Assembly (NCBI GenBank): GCA_011526085.1 | Contig: WYBC01000025.1 | Coordinates: forward strand, 62,001-126,000 | DNA: 64,000 bases | Source of the DNA: Lysobacter sp. | GTDB taxonomy: Bacteria > Pseudomonadota > Gammaproteobacteria > Xanthomonadales > Xanthomonadaceae | Direction: 5' to 3' | Translations under genes and position numbers: made by a program | Part shown: positions 18,418-26,626 of the stretch, one piece after another | Layout of the letters: each line of letters starts with the position of its first letter | How positions within the stretch are numbered: position 1 is the first letter of the stretch | The notes under the pieces: model-generated | Database searches by the model: none | What the model was told of the DNA's origin: nothing | The model's input: the letters and a program-made list of their open reading frames with translations, nothing else

Positions 18418-18743
18418 CAAGACCCACTTCCGCCGTGGAGTCCTACCTCCTCGACCGCTTGCGGAAGGGAGCCCACGTCAACCCGCTGCTGGTCGCACTA
18501 AAAGGTGCGATCTTTTTCGGCCTTCCATTGACGTTCGGTGCCGATCTCATGCGCGCGGCCGCCAACGACACCCGTCCGGATTTCGGTTCGTCTGCCATCG
18601 TGTGTGTGCCCGCCGCCGCCCTGCTCGCGTTGGCGGGCCGGTGGATCATCGGCCGCATCCTGCACGCGCACGATCCACGACCCACTCGCGGCACCGAGAA
18701 AACCCTACCACCCATTCCCAACCGCAGCCCGGATTCCCCATGA
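18414..18743 (+). CDS. Small two-helix membrane protein
   Basis: 109 residues. The ATG at 18414 overlaps the SDR stop (ATGA) and its own TGA overlaps the efpL ATG (ATGA), which strongly supports translation. Two hydrophobic segments are visible: about 26-47 ('[22 protein letters not shown]') and about 62-82 ('[22 protein letters not shown]'). The ends are polar, with a Pro/Arg-rich C-terminus. No family is recognised. Coupling with efpL and an SDR enzyme may be incidental. Confidence 0.72.
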   Translation: MTRPTSAVESYLLDRLRKGAHVNPLLVALKGAIFFGLPLTFGADLMRAAANDTRPDFGSSAIVCVPAAALLALAGRWIIGRILHAHDPRPTRGTEKTLPPIPNRSPDSP

Positions 18744-19306
18744 AGGCTTACGACATCAAGAAAGGCAACGTCGTCGAACACAACGGTACCGTGTACCAGG
18801 TGCGCGACATCGAGCGCAGCTCGCCGCAGGGTCGCGGCGGCAACGTGAAGTACCGCTTCACCATGTACAGCGTGCCCGGCGGCAACAAGTACGACCTCAG
18901 CGTCGGCGCCGAGGACGATCTGAAGGAGGTGGAACTCGCGCGGCGCCAGGCCACGTTCTCGTACAAGGACGGCGACGCCTTCGTATTCCTCGACGATGAG
19001 GACTACACCCCGTACATGCTCGACGCCGACGTGGTCGGCGATGGCGCGGGTTACATCACCGACGGCCTCGCCGGCTGCTACGTGCAGGTGATCGACGACG
19101 CGCCGGTCGCGCTGCAACTGCCGCAGAGCGTGGTGCTGGAAGTCGTGGAAACGCCGCCGGAACTGAAGGGCGGCACCGCGACCAAGCGCCCGAAACCCGC
19201 GCGCCTGAATACCGGCATCGAAATCCAGGTGCCCGAATACATCGCCAACGGCGAGAAGGTCTGGGTGAACACGGTCACTGGGGAATTCGGCGGTCGCGCG
19301 GAATAA
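18740..19306 (+). CDS. efpL: Elongation factor P-like protein (EfpL/YeiP)
   Basis: 188 residues with the three-beta-barrel EF-P layout. The tip loop reads '[14 protein letters not shown]', the extended loop of the YeiP/EfpL branch, instead of the PGKGxA loop whose lysine or arginine is modified in true EF-P; 'GKIDDFS'-type EF-P markers are absent and '[21 protein letters not shown]' is the YeiP form. EfpL rescues ribosomes stalled at proline runs and other sequences without needing modification. A second, genuine efp gene would be expected elsewhere. It is the third gene of an overlapping trio. Confidence 0.9.
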   Translation: MKAYDIKKGNVVEHNGTVYQVRDIERSSPQGRGGNVKYRFTMYSVPGGNKYDLSVGAEDDLKEVELARRQATFSYKDGDAFVFLDDEDYTPYMLDADVVGDGAGYITDGLAGCYVQVIDDAPVALQLPQSVVLEVVETPPELKGGTATKRPKPARLNTGIEIQVPEYIANGEKVWVNTVTGEFGGRAE

Positions 19307-19308
19307 GC

Positions 19309-19707
19309 GTGTCGATGCGCGCGCTCGCCGCACTCTGCGCGCTGTGCCTGCTGGGCGGCTGCGCCGCCCGGCCGTTCGCGGCGTTCGAGGATCCGCGCCC
19401 CGAGGGCCGGATGAGCCTGCGCGAGCGTTCGCAGTGCGAGCCGCCGGAAACGCAGCCGGGCTGGTGCGATGTCCCGCACGAAGTCCGTGCCTTCCTCGAA
19501 CGACGCGAAGGCTGCGACCACTTCCGCGGCGAGCCGGTGCCGGACGCCGCCGACGATCCCGGCGGCACGCGCCGCCGCCAGATCGAGACCGCGCTGCGCG
19601 AGCTGTGCACCGGTACGGATGCGGAGCTGGCGCGGCTGCGTACGCGCTATCGCGAGGATGCGTCCGTCGGCGCGGCGCTGGAAGCGTTCGAAAGCGATAT
19701 CGAATAA
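19309..19707 (+). CDS. Small lipoprotein of unknown function
   Basis: 132 residues from a GTG at 19309 (an ATG two codons in is the alternative). A short signal peptide ends in lipobox LGGC, followed by an acidic, Arg- and Cys-containing mature part ('SQCEPPETQPGWCDVP', 'REGCDHFRGEP') that may form disulfides. It lies directly after efpL in the same direction. I do not recognise the family; probably an envelope protein conserved in Xanthomonadales. Confidence 0.7.
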   Translation: MSMRALAALCALCLLGGCAARPFAAFEDPRPEGRMSLRERSQCEPPETQPGWCDVPHEVRAFLERREGCDHFRGEPVPDAADDPGGTRRRQIETALRELCTGTDAELARLRTRYREDASVGAALEAFESDIE

Positions 19708-19735
19708 GCGCTGCGCGATTCGTTCGCTATCACGA

Positions 19736-19756
19736 CCGATGCCGATCAGGCATCGG
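19736..19756. terminator. Hairpin between convergent genes
   Basis: CCGATGCC / GGCATCGG with a five-base loop, between the lipoprotein gene and the NUDIX stop. No T-tract; a bidirectional stop or a small repeat. The same core recurs at 56804. Confidence 0.4.
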
Positions 19757-20332
19757 CTAAGCGTGCCTGCTCACCCATTTCCTCGCCATGCGCACGATCG
19801 ACGGATCGATGCCGGGCTCGGCCGGCAGCGCCTCGATCTCCCGCCACCCCAACGCGTGCGATTCGTCGCTGACCGCGAAGTCTTCGCTGCCGGTCGCGCG
19901 CACGATGTAGCGCACGTCGTAATGCCAGTGCCCGGGCACGTCGCCGCGTTCGGGAATCCAGTGCCGATCGAGATCGAAGATCTCCGGCTCCACCACCAGC
20001 CCGGCCAGTCCCGACTCCTCCTCCGCTTCGCGCAGCGCGACCGCGGCCAGATCGCGGTCACCGTCGGCATGCCCGCCCAGTTGCAGCCAGCGATCGAGTT
20101 TGCGGTGATGGGTCATCAGCAAGCGACGACCCGCAGCCTCGACCAGCCAGGCCGAGGCGGTGAAGTGCCCGGCGAGTCGTTCGCGGCGGAAGGGGTCTTC
20201 GCTGCCGGACCGTTCGACATCGGCGAGCAGCGCGGCGAATTCGACCGCGGCCTCCGCTTCGTCGGGCCAGACCTGCGCATGACGTGCGAAGGCGGCGAGC
20301 AGGGACGATACGGTGGCGTCTGGGAGAGTCAT
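19757..20332 (-). CDS. NUDIX hydrolase
   Basis: 191 residues from the ATG at 20332 (MTLPDATVSS). The NUDIX box is at 'GHADGDRDLAAVALREAEEESGL'-type positions: the REAEEESG core with its three metal-binding glutamates is intact, while the usual upstream glutamate position is replaced (D/R), a variant typical of this subfamily. The N-terminal 60 residues are helical. Substrate is unknown; nucleoside diphosphate derivatives are usual. Convergent with the lipoprotein gene; divergent from the permease. Confidence 0.87.
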   Translation of the reverse strand: MTLPDATVSSLLAAFARHAQVWPDEAEAAVEFAALLADVERSGSEDPFRRERLAGHFTASAWLVEAAGRRLLMTHHRKLDRWLQLGGHADGDRDLAAVALREAEEESGLAGLVVEPEIFDLDRHWIPERGDVPGHWHYDVRYIVRATGSEDFAVSDESHALGWREIEALPAEPGIDPSIVRMARKWVSRHA

Positions 20333-20505
20333 GCTGCGCTGCACCAGCGGAAGGCGGGGGCGGATTATCGCCGGAGTCGCCGTGCGATGCCCGGCCAACC
20401 GCCTCGTCCGCGGCTTGTGCCACGGAGGAGGGCCCGGTATGTTCGCCGGGTTGTCTCGCCGGGCGGTCCCGCCGGCGACCGTCGTGACCACCCGGAGAGT
20501 TCCCG

Positions 20506-22047
20506 ATGCTGTTCCAGCGCAAGAAGCCGCTCGACCTGATTCTCGCCACCGCCGAAAAACGCTCGCTCAAACGCCAGCTCGGCGCCTTCGACCTCACCAT
20601 GCTGGGCATCGGTGCCGTCATCGGTACCGGCATCTTCGTGCTCACCGCGGTGGCGGCCAACAAGGCCGGCCCGGGCATGATGTATTCCTTCATCATCGCC
20701 GGCGTGGTCTGCGCGCTGACCGCGCTGATCTACTCCGAAATCGCGGCGATGGTGCCGGTCTCCGGCTCCGCCTACACCTACTCTTATGCGGTGCTGGGCG
20801 AACTGGTCGCCTGGATGGTCGGCTGGGCGCTGATCCTCGAATACGCGGTCGCCGCCGGCGCGGTCTCGGTCGGATGGTCCGGTTACGCCAACGGCTTCCT
20901 CGCGCATCACGGTGTCGGACTACCCGACTTCCTGACCGCGGGTCCGTTCTATACCCAGCACGTCGACGGCAACACGTCCGTGCACATGGTCGACGGCGTC
21001 ACCCACAAGGGCGGCTTCAACCTCATCGCATTCCTGCTGGCGCTGCTGGTCACCTGGCTGCTGGTGATGGGCACCTCGAAGTCCGCCAAGGTCACCGCGG
21101 TGCTGGTGATGATCAAGATCATCGCGCTCGCGGCCTTCATCGCGCTGGCCTTCCCGGCCGTCGAAAGCGCCAACTTCTCGCCGATGCTGCCCAACGGCTG
21201 GGGCACGCCGCTCTCGGGCGTGGGCGTCCTCGGTGCCGCCGCCTCGATCTTCTTCGCCTACGTCGGTTTCGATGCGGTCTCGACCGCCGCGGAGGAAACC
21301 AAGAACCCGAACCGCAACATCCCGATCGGCCTGATCGGCTCGCTGGGCATCTGCACCGTGTTCTATCTGCTCGTCGCCTATGCGGCGGTCGGCGCGATGG
21401 GTGCGCAGCCCGGCGGCCTGCTGTCGCAGAGCAAGGAGCCGCTGGCCTTCATCCTGCGCGAGATCGGCTGGCCCAAGGTCGGCGATCTGGTCGCCGGCGC
21501 AGCCATCCTCGCGCTGCCGTCGGTGGTGCTGATGATGATGTTCGGCCAGACCCGCATCCTCTTCACCATGTCGCGCGACGGCCTGATGCCGGAGAAATTC
21601 TCGCAGGTGCATCCGAAGTACCACACCCCGCACGTGGTGACGTGGACCACCGGCCTGTTCGTGGCCTTCTTCGCCGCCCTGTTCCCCGTGGACATCCTGG
21701 CCGACATCTCGAACGCCGGCACCCTGTTCGCGTTCTTCATGGTGGCCGCGGGCGTGATGATCCTGCGCAAGACCGAGCCGGGCCGCGCCCGTCCGTTCCG
21801 CACCCCGCTGATCTGGATGGTCGGTCCGCTGGCCATGGGCGGCTGCGTGCTGCTGTTCTTCAGCCTGGGCTGGAACCCCACCATCAAGTTCTTCTGCTTC
21901 TGGGCGGTCATCGGCCTGATCGTGTACTTCCTGTTCGCCCGCAAGCGCAGCCATCTGGCGCCCGGCAACGAAGCCCTGCTGCACGGCGGCGGCGAGAAGC
22001 TGCCGGCCGACCCGCTGGTCCAGGAAGGCCCGAACACCGGCCCCTGA
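20506..22047 (+). CDS. APC-superfamily amino acid permease
   Basis: 513 residues, about 12 to 13 predicted membrane helices. The N-terminal 'MLGIGAVIGTGIFVLTA' is the APC helix-1 substrate-binding break, 'PVSGSAYTYSYAVLGELVAWMVGW' is helix 3, and 'FFAYVGFDAVSTAAEETKNPNRNIPIGL' is the signature of the cationic amino-acid transporter (CAT/YfnA-like) branch. Inner-membrane importer; substrate not deducible. It stands alone with a strong terminator right after. Confidence 0.9.
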   Translation: MLFQRKKPLDLILATAEKRSLKRQLGAFDLTMLGIGAVIGTGIFVLTAVAANKAGPGMMYSFIIAGVVCALTALIYSEIAAMVPVSGSAYTYSYAVLGELVAWMVGWALILEYAVAAGAVSVGWSGYANGFLAHHGVGLPDFLTAGPFYTQHVDGNTSVHMVDGVTHKGGFNLIAFLLALLVTWLLVMGTSKSAKVTAVLVMIKIIALAAFIALAFPAVESANFSPMLPNGWGTPLSGVGVLGAAASIFFAYVGFDAVSTAAEETKNPNRNIPIGLIGSLGICTVFYLLVAYAAVGAMGAQPGGLLSQSKEPLAFILREIGWPKVGDLVAGAAILALPSVVLMMMFGQTRILFTMSRDGLMPEKFSQVHPKYHTPHVVTWTTGLFVAFFAALFPVDILADISNAGTLFAFFMVAAGVMILRKTEPGRARPFRTPLIWMVGPLAMGGCVLLFFSLGWNPTIKFFCFWAVIGLIVYFLFARKRSHLAPGNEALLHGGGEKLPADPLVQEGPNTGP

Positions 22048-22090
22048 TCCCTGGCCCCTGCATGCCGGGGCCATCGCCCCGGCAAACGAA

Positions 22091-22120
22091 AACGGCGCGG
22101 TTTCCCGCGCCGTTTTTTTT
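22091..22120 (+). terminator. Rho-independent terminator of the permease gene
   Basis: Ten-pair stem AACGGCGCGG / CCGCGCCGTT, TTTC loop, then an uninterrupted run of T. Classic intrinsic terminator 43 bases after the stop; the A-rich left side could also serve the convergent HiPIP gene. Confidence 0.92.
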
Positions 22121-22152
22121 CGCCCGCCGGAACGGGGCGTCGGCAGCCTGCC

Positions 22153-22497
22153 TCAGGGTTTCTTGGCCCAGGCGCTGCACCACCCCTTGGACACGACGCT
22201 GTTCTTCGGGAACAGGGTGCAGGGGCCGGTCGCGGCGCCTTTCGCGCCCTTGAAGAAATTGCAGTTGGCGCAGCTGCTGCCGGCCTTGAACGCGGCGTGC
22301 TTCACCTTGGTCGCGTCCTCGGCGTAGGCGAGCGCCTTCGCGGTGGGATCGGTGGCGGCGAGCTTCGGCAGCGGCTTGGCGGCGGCCGGCGCCGGGGCGG
22401 CGGCATTGGCGTCGAGCGAGCGCAGCGCCAGCGGCGCGGACGCCGCGGCGACGACGGCGATGGTCAGGAAACGGCGGCGGGAAGCATCGTGTGACAT
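22153..22497 (-). CDS. High-potential iron-sulfur protein (HiPIP)
   Basis: 114 residues from the ATG at 22497 (MSHDASRRRF). A twin-arginine signal ('SRRRFLTIA') with cleavage after about 'DANA' exports the folded protein. Four cysteines in HiPIP spacing (C76, C79, C93, C107; 'CANCNFF', 'GPCTLF', 'GWCSAW') bind one 4Fe-4S cluster. Periplasmic soluble electron carrier, probably feeding a terminal oxidase or reductase. Convergent with the permease gene. Confidence 0.93.
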   Translation of the reverse strand: MSHDASRRRFLTIAVVAAASAPLALRSLDANAAAPAPAAAKPLPKLAATDPTAKALAYAEDATKVKHAAFKAGSSCANCNFFKGAKGAATGPCTLFPKNSVVSKGWCSAWAKKP

Positions 22498-22704
22498 GGC
22501 GGAGTTCCGTGCGTGGGGTGATGGGAGGAGTATCGGACCCGGTGCGCGCATCGTCCTTGCGCTGGATCAAGCGCGCCAGCGGGATGCGGCTGGCGCAGGG
22601 CGCCGGATGCGCCGCATGCTAGCAATCGTCGGAAAAACAGGGCGAAACGCGAATTGTTCGCATCCCCGTCTGGCGCAGGACCGGGTTCCGCTAAACTTGC
22701 GGCC

Positions 22705-23346
22705 ATGAACGCTCACGCCGCCCCCTTCGACACCGCCCGCCTGCAGGTGCTGGCCGACGACATCATCGCCAACGTCCGCGAGCTGGCCCTCGCCGGCTGG
22801 ACGCCCGCCACCAGCAGCAATTTCTCCCAGCGCCTGGACGACCGCCACGCCGCGATCACCGTCTCCGGCCGCGACAAGGGCCGGCTGACCCGCGACGACA
22901 TCATGGTCGTCGACTTCGACGGCAAGGCGGTCGGCAGCGATCACCGCCCGTCGGCCGAAACCCTGCTCCACACCCAGCTCTACCGGCGGTTCCCCGAAGT
23001 CGGCTGCGTGCTGCACACCCATTCGCACAACCAGACCGTGGCCTCGCGGCTGTACGGCGACGCCGGCAAGGTGCACCTGGCCGGCTACGAACTGCTCAAG
23101 GCCTTCGCCGGCAACCAGACCCACGAGACCGAACTCGATCTGCCGGTGCTGCCGAATACCCAGGACATGCCGGCGCTCGCCGCGCAGGTCGAGGGTCTGC
23201 TCGACGCCGGTCCGCTCTGGGGCTATCTGATCGACGGCCACGGCCTGTACGCCTGGGGTCGGACCATGGCCGAAGCGCGGCGGCATCTGGATGCGTTCGA
23301 GTTTCTGATCGGCTGCGAGCTGGACCTGCTGCGGCTTCGCCGCTGA
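22705..23346 (+). CDS. mtnB: Methylthioribulose-1-phosphate dehydratase
   Basis: 213 residues, class II aldolase/adducin fold. Zinc ligands are in 'HTHSHNQ' and near the C-terminus ('[11 protein letters not shown]'); 'SSNFSQRL' binds phosphate and 'TVSGRDKG' is typical of MtnB. Converts 5-methylthioribulose-1-P to the diketo intermediate in methionine salvage. A TAAACT lies eight bases before the ATG, so the mRNA may be leaderless. First of mtnB-mtnD-mtnC. Confidence 0.93.
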   Translation: MNAHAAPFDTARLQVLADDIIANVRELALAGWTPATSSNFSQRLDDRHAAITVSGRDKGRLTRDDIMVVDFDGKAVGSDHRPSAETLLHTQLYRRFPEVGCVLHTHSHNQTVASRLYGDAGKVHLAGYELLKAFAGNQTHETELDLPVLPNTQDMPALAAQVEGLLDAGPLWGYLIDGHGLYAWGRTMAEARRHLDAFEFLIGCELDLLRLRR

Positions 23347-23358
23347 TACGCACGCCCT

Positions 23359-23477
23359 GTAGGAGGGGCTTCAGCCCCGATCTCTTCCCTCAGCAAAGCT
23401 CGGGGCTGACGCCCCTCCTGCGAGGCCTCCTGTCTCTCCGCAAAGCTCCGGGGCTGAAGCGAAACCCGTTCCTGCGG
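23359..23477. repeat. Palindromic intergenic repeat (GTAGGAGGGGCTTCAGCCCC type)
   Basis: Inverted arms GTAGGAGGGGCTTCAGCCCC and GGGGCTGACGCCCCTCCTGCG, then a third partial copy (GCAAAGCTCCGGGGCTGAAG), fill the space between mtnB and mtnD. Resembles abundant extragenic palindromes of Xanthomonadales. Transcribed, it would fold into a strong hairpin inside the mtn transcript. Confidence 0.75.
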
Positions 23478-23573
23478 ACGCCCGCGCATCGCGGCATTCC
23501 ATCGCGGAGATTGATCGCCCCCGGGCCCGGCCCCATCATGGCGCGACCCACGTCACCGTCCGGAAACACCGCC

Positions 23574-24131
23574 ATGAGCCGCCTGCGCATCTTCGCCGAC
23601 GACCGCCCCGACGTCCCGCTGTCGGAGACCCGCGACCACGCCACGATGGCCGCCGAACTGGCGAAGCTCGGGGTCGATTTCGAGCAGTGGACCACCACGC
23701 AGTCGATCGCGCCGGGCGACGCGTCGGACACGATCATCGCCGCCTACCGGAGCGACATCGACCGGATCAGCGCCGAGCGCGGCTTCACCACCATCGATGT
23801 CGTCAGCATCGCCCCGGACAATCCCAACCGCGACGCGATGCGCGCGAAATTCCTCGACGAGCATTATCACGTCGAAGACGAGGTCCGCTTCTTCGTCGCC
23901 GGCAGCGGGCTCTTCAGCCTGCACGTCGACGGCAAGGTCTACGAAGTGCTGTGCGAGGCCGGCGACCTGATCTCGGTGCCGGACAAGACCACGCACTGGT
24001 TCGACATGGGGCCGGAACCGAGCTTCGTCGCCATCCGCTTCTTCCAGAAGGCGGACGGCTGGGTCGGACACTTCACCGGCACCGATATCGCGCAGCGGTT
24101 TCCTCGGTATGAAGTGGGTCAGGCGGCGTGA
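23574..24131 (+). CDS. mtnD: Acireductone dioxygenase
   Basis: 185 residues from the ATG at 23574 ([10 protein letters not shown]). Cupin with the full metal set: H97, H99 and E103 in '[10 protein letters not shown]' and H141 in 'TTHWFDMG'. With Fe2+ it yields the 2-keto precursor of methionine plus formate, with Ni2+ an off-pathway CO-releasing reaction. An in-frame upstream extension lacks a ribosome-binding site. Between mtnB and mtnC, separated from both by palindromic repeats. Confidence 0.94.
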   Translation: MSRLRIFADDRPDVPLSETRDHATMAAELAKLGVDFEQWTTTQSIAPGDASDTIIAAYRSDIDRISAERGFTTIDVVSIAPDNPNRDAMRAKFLDEHYHVEDEVRFFVAGSGLFSLHVDGKVYEVLCEAGDLISVPDKTTHWFDMGPEPSFVAIRFFQKADGWVGHFTGTDIAQRFPRYEVGQAA

Positions 24132-24150
24132 TGGTTCCAACCTCCATCCG

Positions 24151-24213
24151 CGTAGGCTGGGTCATCGACCCAGCCCAATCCATGCAAATGCTGGGTCGAT
24201 GACCCAGCCTACG
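24151..24213. repeat. Inverted repeat (GTAGGCTGGGTCATCGACCCAGC type)
   Basis: 24-bp perfect arms (24151-24174 and 24190-24213), each also palindromic inside (CTGGGTC...GACCCAG). Family-typical extragenic element between mtnD and mtnC. Confidence 0.8.
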
Positions 24214-24222
24214 GGCTCTGGG

Positions 24223-24310
24223 CGATGTCATCCCGAGCGGAGCGAGGGATCTGCTGTTCGTCATCGTCTACAACACAATCGGGTCCCTCGCTGCGCTCGG
24301 GATGACATCG
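24223..24310. repeat. Inverted repeat (GATGTCATCCCGAGCGGAGCGAGGGATC type)
   Basis: Arms of about 29 bp (24223-24251 and 24281-24310) with few mismatches around a 29-base spacer. A very common bacterial intergenic palindrome. It ends 49 bases before mtnC. Confidence 0.8.
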
Positions 24311-24359
24311 GATCCATGACCGGCATCGGCCAACACGAACTTCGGAAAGCAACGCATTC

Positions 24360-25055
24360 ATGCTGATCCTCACCGACATCGAAGGCACCACCTCCTCCAT
24401 TTCGTTCGTGAAGGACGTGCTGTTCCCGTACGCGCGGCGCGCGCTGCCGGCATTCGTGCGCGCGCGCGGGCAGGAACCCGAGGTGCGGCGCTGGCTGGAC
24501 GCCGTGGCGACCGAGCATGGCGCGATCTGCAGCGACGAGGTCATCGTCGAGATCCTGCAGGGGATGATCGACGAGGACCGCAAACACACCGCGCTCAAGG
24601 CGCTGCAGGGCATGATCTGGAGCGACGGCTACGACAACGCCGACTTCAGCGCCCACATCTATCCCGACGCCGCGGCGCAGTTGCGCGACTGGCACGCCGC
24701 CGGCATTCCGCTGGCGGTGTATTCCTCCGGCTCGGTGCCGGCGCAGAAGCTGTTCTTCGGCCATACCGGCGCCGGCGACCTCACCGCGCTGTTCGAGGGC
24801 TGGTTCGACACCGAGGTCGGCCACAAGCGCGACGCCGGCAGCTATCGCGAAATCGCGCGCCGCCTCGACCGCCCCGCCGGCGACATCCTGTTCCTGTCCG
24901 ACGTGGTCGAGGAACTCGACGCCGCGCGCGAGGCCGGGATGCGCACCGCGCTGATCGACCGCCGCGAGGATTATCCGCAGCCGCGCCTCGGCGACGCGGC
25001 GCACGGCCACGCCCGCGTCGAGCGTTTCGACGCGATCGATACGGAACCTGCCTGA
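24360..25055 (+). CDS. mtnC: Enolase-phosphatase (acireductone synthase)
   Basis: 231 residues, HAD superfamily. '[12 protein letters not shown]' carries the nucleophilic Asp in the MtnC-specific DIEGT form; 'YSSGSV' is motif II, 'KRDAGSY' motif III and '[13 protein letters not shown]' motif IV. It enolises and then dephosphorylates the diketo intermediate to acireductone. Followed after four bases by the C13 protease gene, so the two are probably cotranscribed. Confidence 0.95.
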   Translation: MLILTDIEGTTSSISFVKDVLFPYARRALPAFVRARGQEPEVRRWLDAVATEHGAICSDEVIVEILQGMIDEDRKHTALKALQGMIWSDGYDNADFSAHIYPDAAAQLRDWHAAGIPLAVYSSGSVPAQKLFFGHTGAGDLTALFEGWFDTEVGHKRDAGSYREIARRLDRPAGDILFLSDVVEELDAAREAGMRTALIDRREDYPQPRLGDAAHGHARVERFDAIDTEPA

Positions 25056-25059
25056 CGCC

Positions 25060-26013
25060 ATGAACGCCCGCCTGCTGCCGTTCGTGTTGACGCTCGCGCT
25101 GGGCCTGTCGCACGTCGGCAGCGCGCTGGCGGCCGAAAAAACCAAGGGCATGGCCGATCCCGGCCTGTACGAGCGCGAGCGCGCGCGGGTCGCGGCCGCG
25201 GTGAACGCGCTGGTGCCGCAGCGCCCGGGCAAGCCCGATCTGTACGTGGTCGGCTTCGGCGGTGACAGCAGCGAGGACGTGTTCCGCAACGAAACGGAAT
25301 ACCTCGAAAAACTGATGTCGCAGCGGTTCCGCACCCAGGGCCGGGTGATCGCGCTGATCAACCACAACGACAGCCTGGTGCGCACGCCGCGCCCGCTGGC
25401 GACCCTGGAGAACCTGCGCGGCGCGCTCGCCGGCATCGGCAAGGTCATGGATCCCGAGCAGGACGTGCTGCTGCTGTTCATGACCCTGCACGGCACGCCC
25501 GATCACCGGTTGTTCGTGCGGATGGCGCCGGCCTATCTCGATCTGATCAGCCCGGAAGAACTGCGCAAGGCGCTCGACGATGCCGGCATCCGCAACCGCG
25601 TGCTGGCGCTGTCGGCCTGTTTTTCCGGCGGTTTCGTGCCGGCGTTGAAGGACGAACACACGCTGATCCTCGCCGCGGCGCACCGCAACCGCACCTCGTT
25701 CGGCTGCGGTCCGGATTCCGACGCCACCTACTTCGGCCGCGCGTGGATGATCGAGGGCCTGAACGAGACCACCGATTTCGTCGCCGCCTTCGAATCCGCG
25801 AAGTCGCGCATCGACGCGCGCGAACGCGCCGAAGGCTTCCGCCCCTCGAAGCCGCAGATCGAGATCGGCGAGGCCATCCTGCCGCGTCTGCAGGCATGGC
25901 GCGATCAGCTCGTGCCGGGGCCTGCGGTGCCTTACGACTATCCCGTACCGGAGCGGACACCGGCGCAGGACACCACCGAGAAAAGCGGCAAGACGGCGGA
26001 CTCGAAGAAGTGA
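25060..26013 (+). CDS. Secreted C13 (legumain-type) cysteine protease
   Basis: 317 residues. Sec signal peptide with cleavage near 'ALAAE' (about residue 25). The caspase-like catalytic pair is visible: H144 in 'FMTLHGTPDHR' and C187 in 'LALSACFSGGF'. This matches the bacterial peptidase C13 family, relatives of legumain and of GPI8 transamidase. Periplasmic or outer-envelope location expected; substrates unknown. The hydrophilic C-terminus is Lys/Thr/Pro-rich. Its coupling to mtnC (4-base gap) is unexplained by methionine salvage. Confidence 0.87.
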   Translation: MNARLLPFVLTLALGLSHVGSALAAEKTKGMADPGLYERERARVAAAVNALVPQRPGKPDLYVVGFGGDSSEDVFRNETEYLEKLMSQRFRTQGRVIALINHNDSLVRTPRPLATLENLRGALAGIGKVMDPEQDVLLLFMTLHGTPDHRLFVRMAPAYLDLISPEELRKALDDAGIRNRVLALSACFSGGFVPALKDEHTLILAAAHRNRTSFGCGPDSDATYFGRAWMIEGLNETTDFVAAFESAKSRIDARERAEGFRPSKPQIEIGEAILPRLQAWRDQLVPGPAVPYDYPVPERTPAQDTTEKSGKTADSKK

Positions 26014-26023
26014 TGCGCCGGCG

Positions 26024-26626
26024 TCAGTGCAGCTTCTCGCCGCGCGCCAGCATCGCCACCAGCGTTTCCACGCGTTTCGCCTTCGTGTCCGGCTTCTTCG
26101 CGGTCTGCACGCGCCAGCACACGGCGTAACGGTTGGTCCTGTCGAGCGTTTCGAAAAACGCGCGCGCTTTCCGGTTCTTCGCCAGCGCCGCGACCAGTTC
26201 GGGCGGCGTCTCCATGTTGCGCGCGCCGTCGTAGGCGGCCTCCCAGCGGCCGTCGGCCTTCGCGGCCTCGATTTCGCGCAGCCCGCCGTCGCGCATGCGG
26301 CCCGCGGCGATCAGGCGTTCGGCGTGACCGATGTTGATCTTCGACCACAGGCCCTTCGGCCGCCGCGGCGTGAACCGCTGCAGGAAATACGCAGCGTCGA
26401 AACCGCGCTTCTGGCCGTCGATCCAGCCGTGGCACAGCGCCACGTCCAGCGCGCCGGCGTAGGTGACGGTGGCGATGCCGGAATCCTTCTTGGCGATCTT
26501 CAGCCACAGCCCTTTCGAGGCCGCGTTCGCGCAGACCCAGGCCTCGAACGCCGCGTCGTCGGCGAACGCCAGCACCGGCAGATCGTCGGGCAGCGATACG
26601 GGCGTGGGTGTGTCGGCCATGCTCAT
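26024..26626 (-). CDS. YdeI/OmpD-associated family protein
   Basis: 200 residues from the ATG at 26626, or 198 from the ATG at 26620, which has better spacing to GGAGG. The first overlaps the upstream stop (ATGA), arguing for coupling. The pattern 'SKGLWLKIAKKDSG', 'VTYAGALDVALCHGWIDGQKRGFD', 'RFTPRRPKGLWSKIN' and 'KKPDTKAKRVETLVAMLARGE' defines the YdeI (bacteriocin-protection) family, whose biochemical function is not established. Cytosolic; cotranscribed with the metallophosphoesterase. Confidence 0.9.
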   Translation of the reverse strand: MSMADTPTPVSLPDDLPVLAFADDAAFEAWVCANAASKGLWLKIAKKDSGIATVTYAGALDVALCHGWIDGQKRGFDAAYFLQRFTPRRPKGLWSKINIGHAERLIAAGRMRDGGLREIEAAKADGRWEAAYDGARNMETPPELVAALAKNRKARAFFETLDRTNRYAVCWRVQTAKKPDTKAKRVETLVAMLARGEKLH

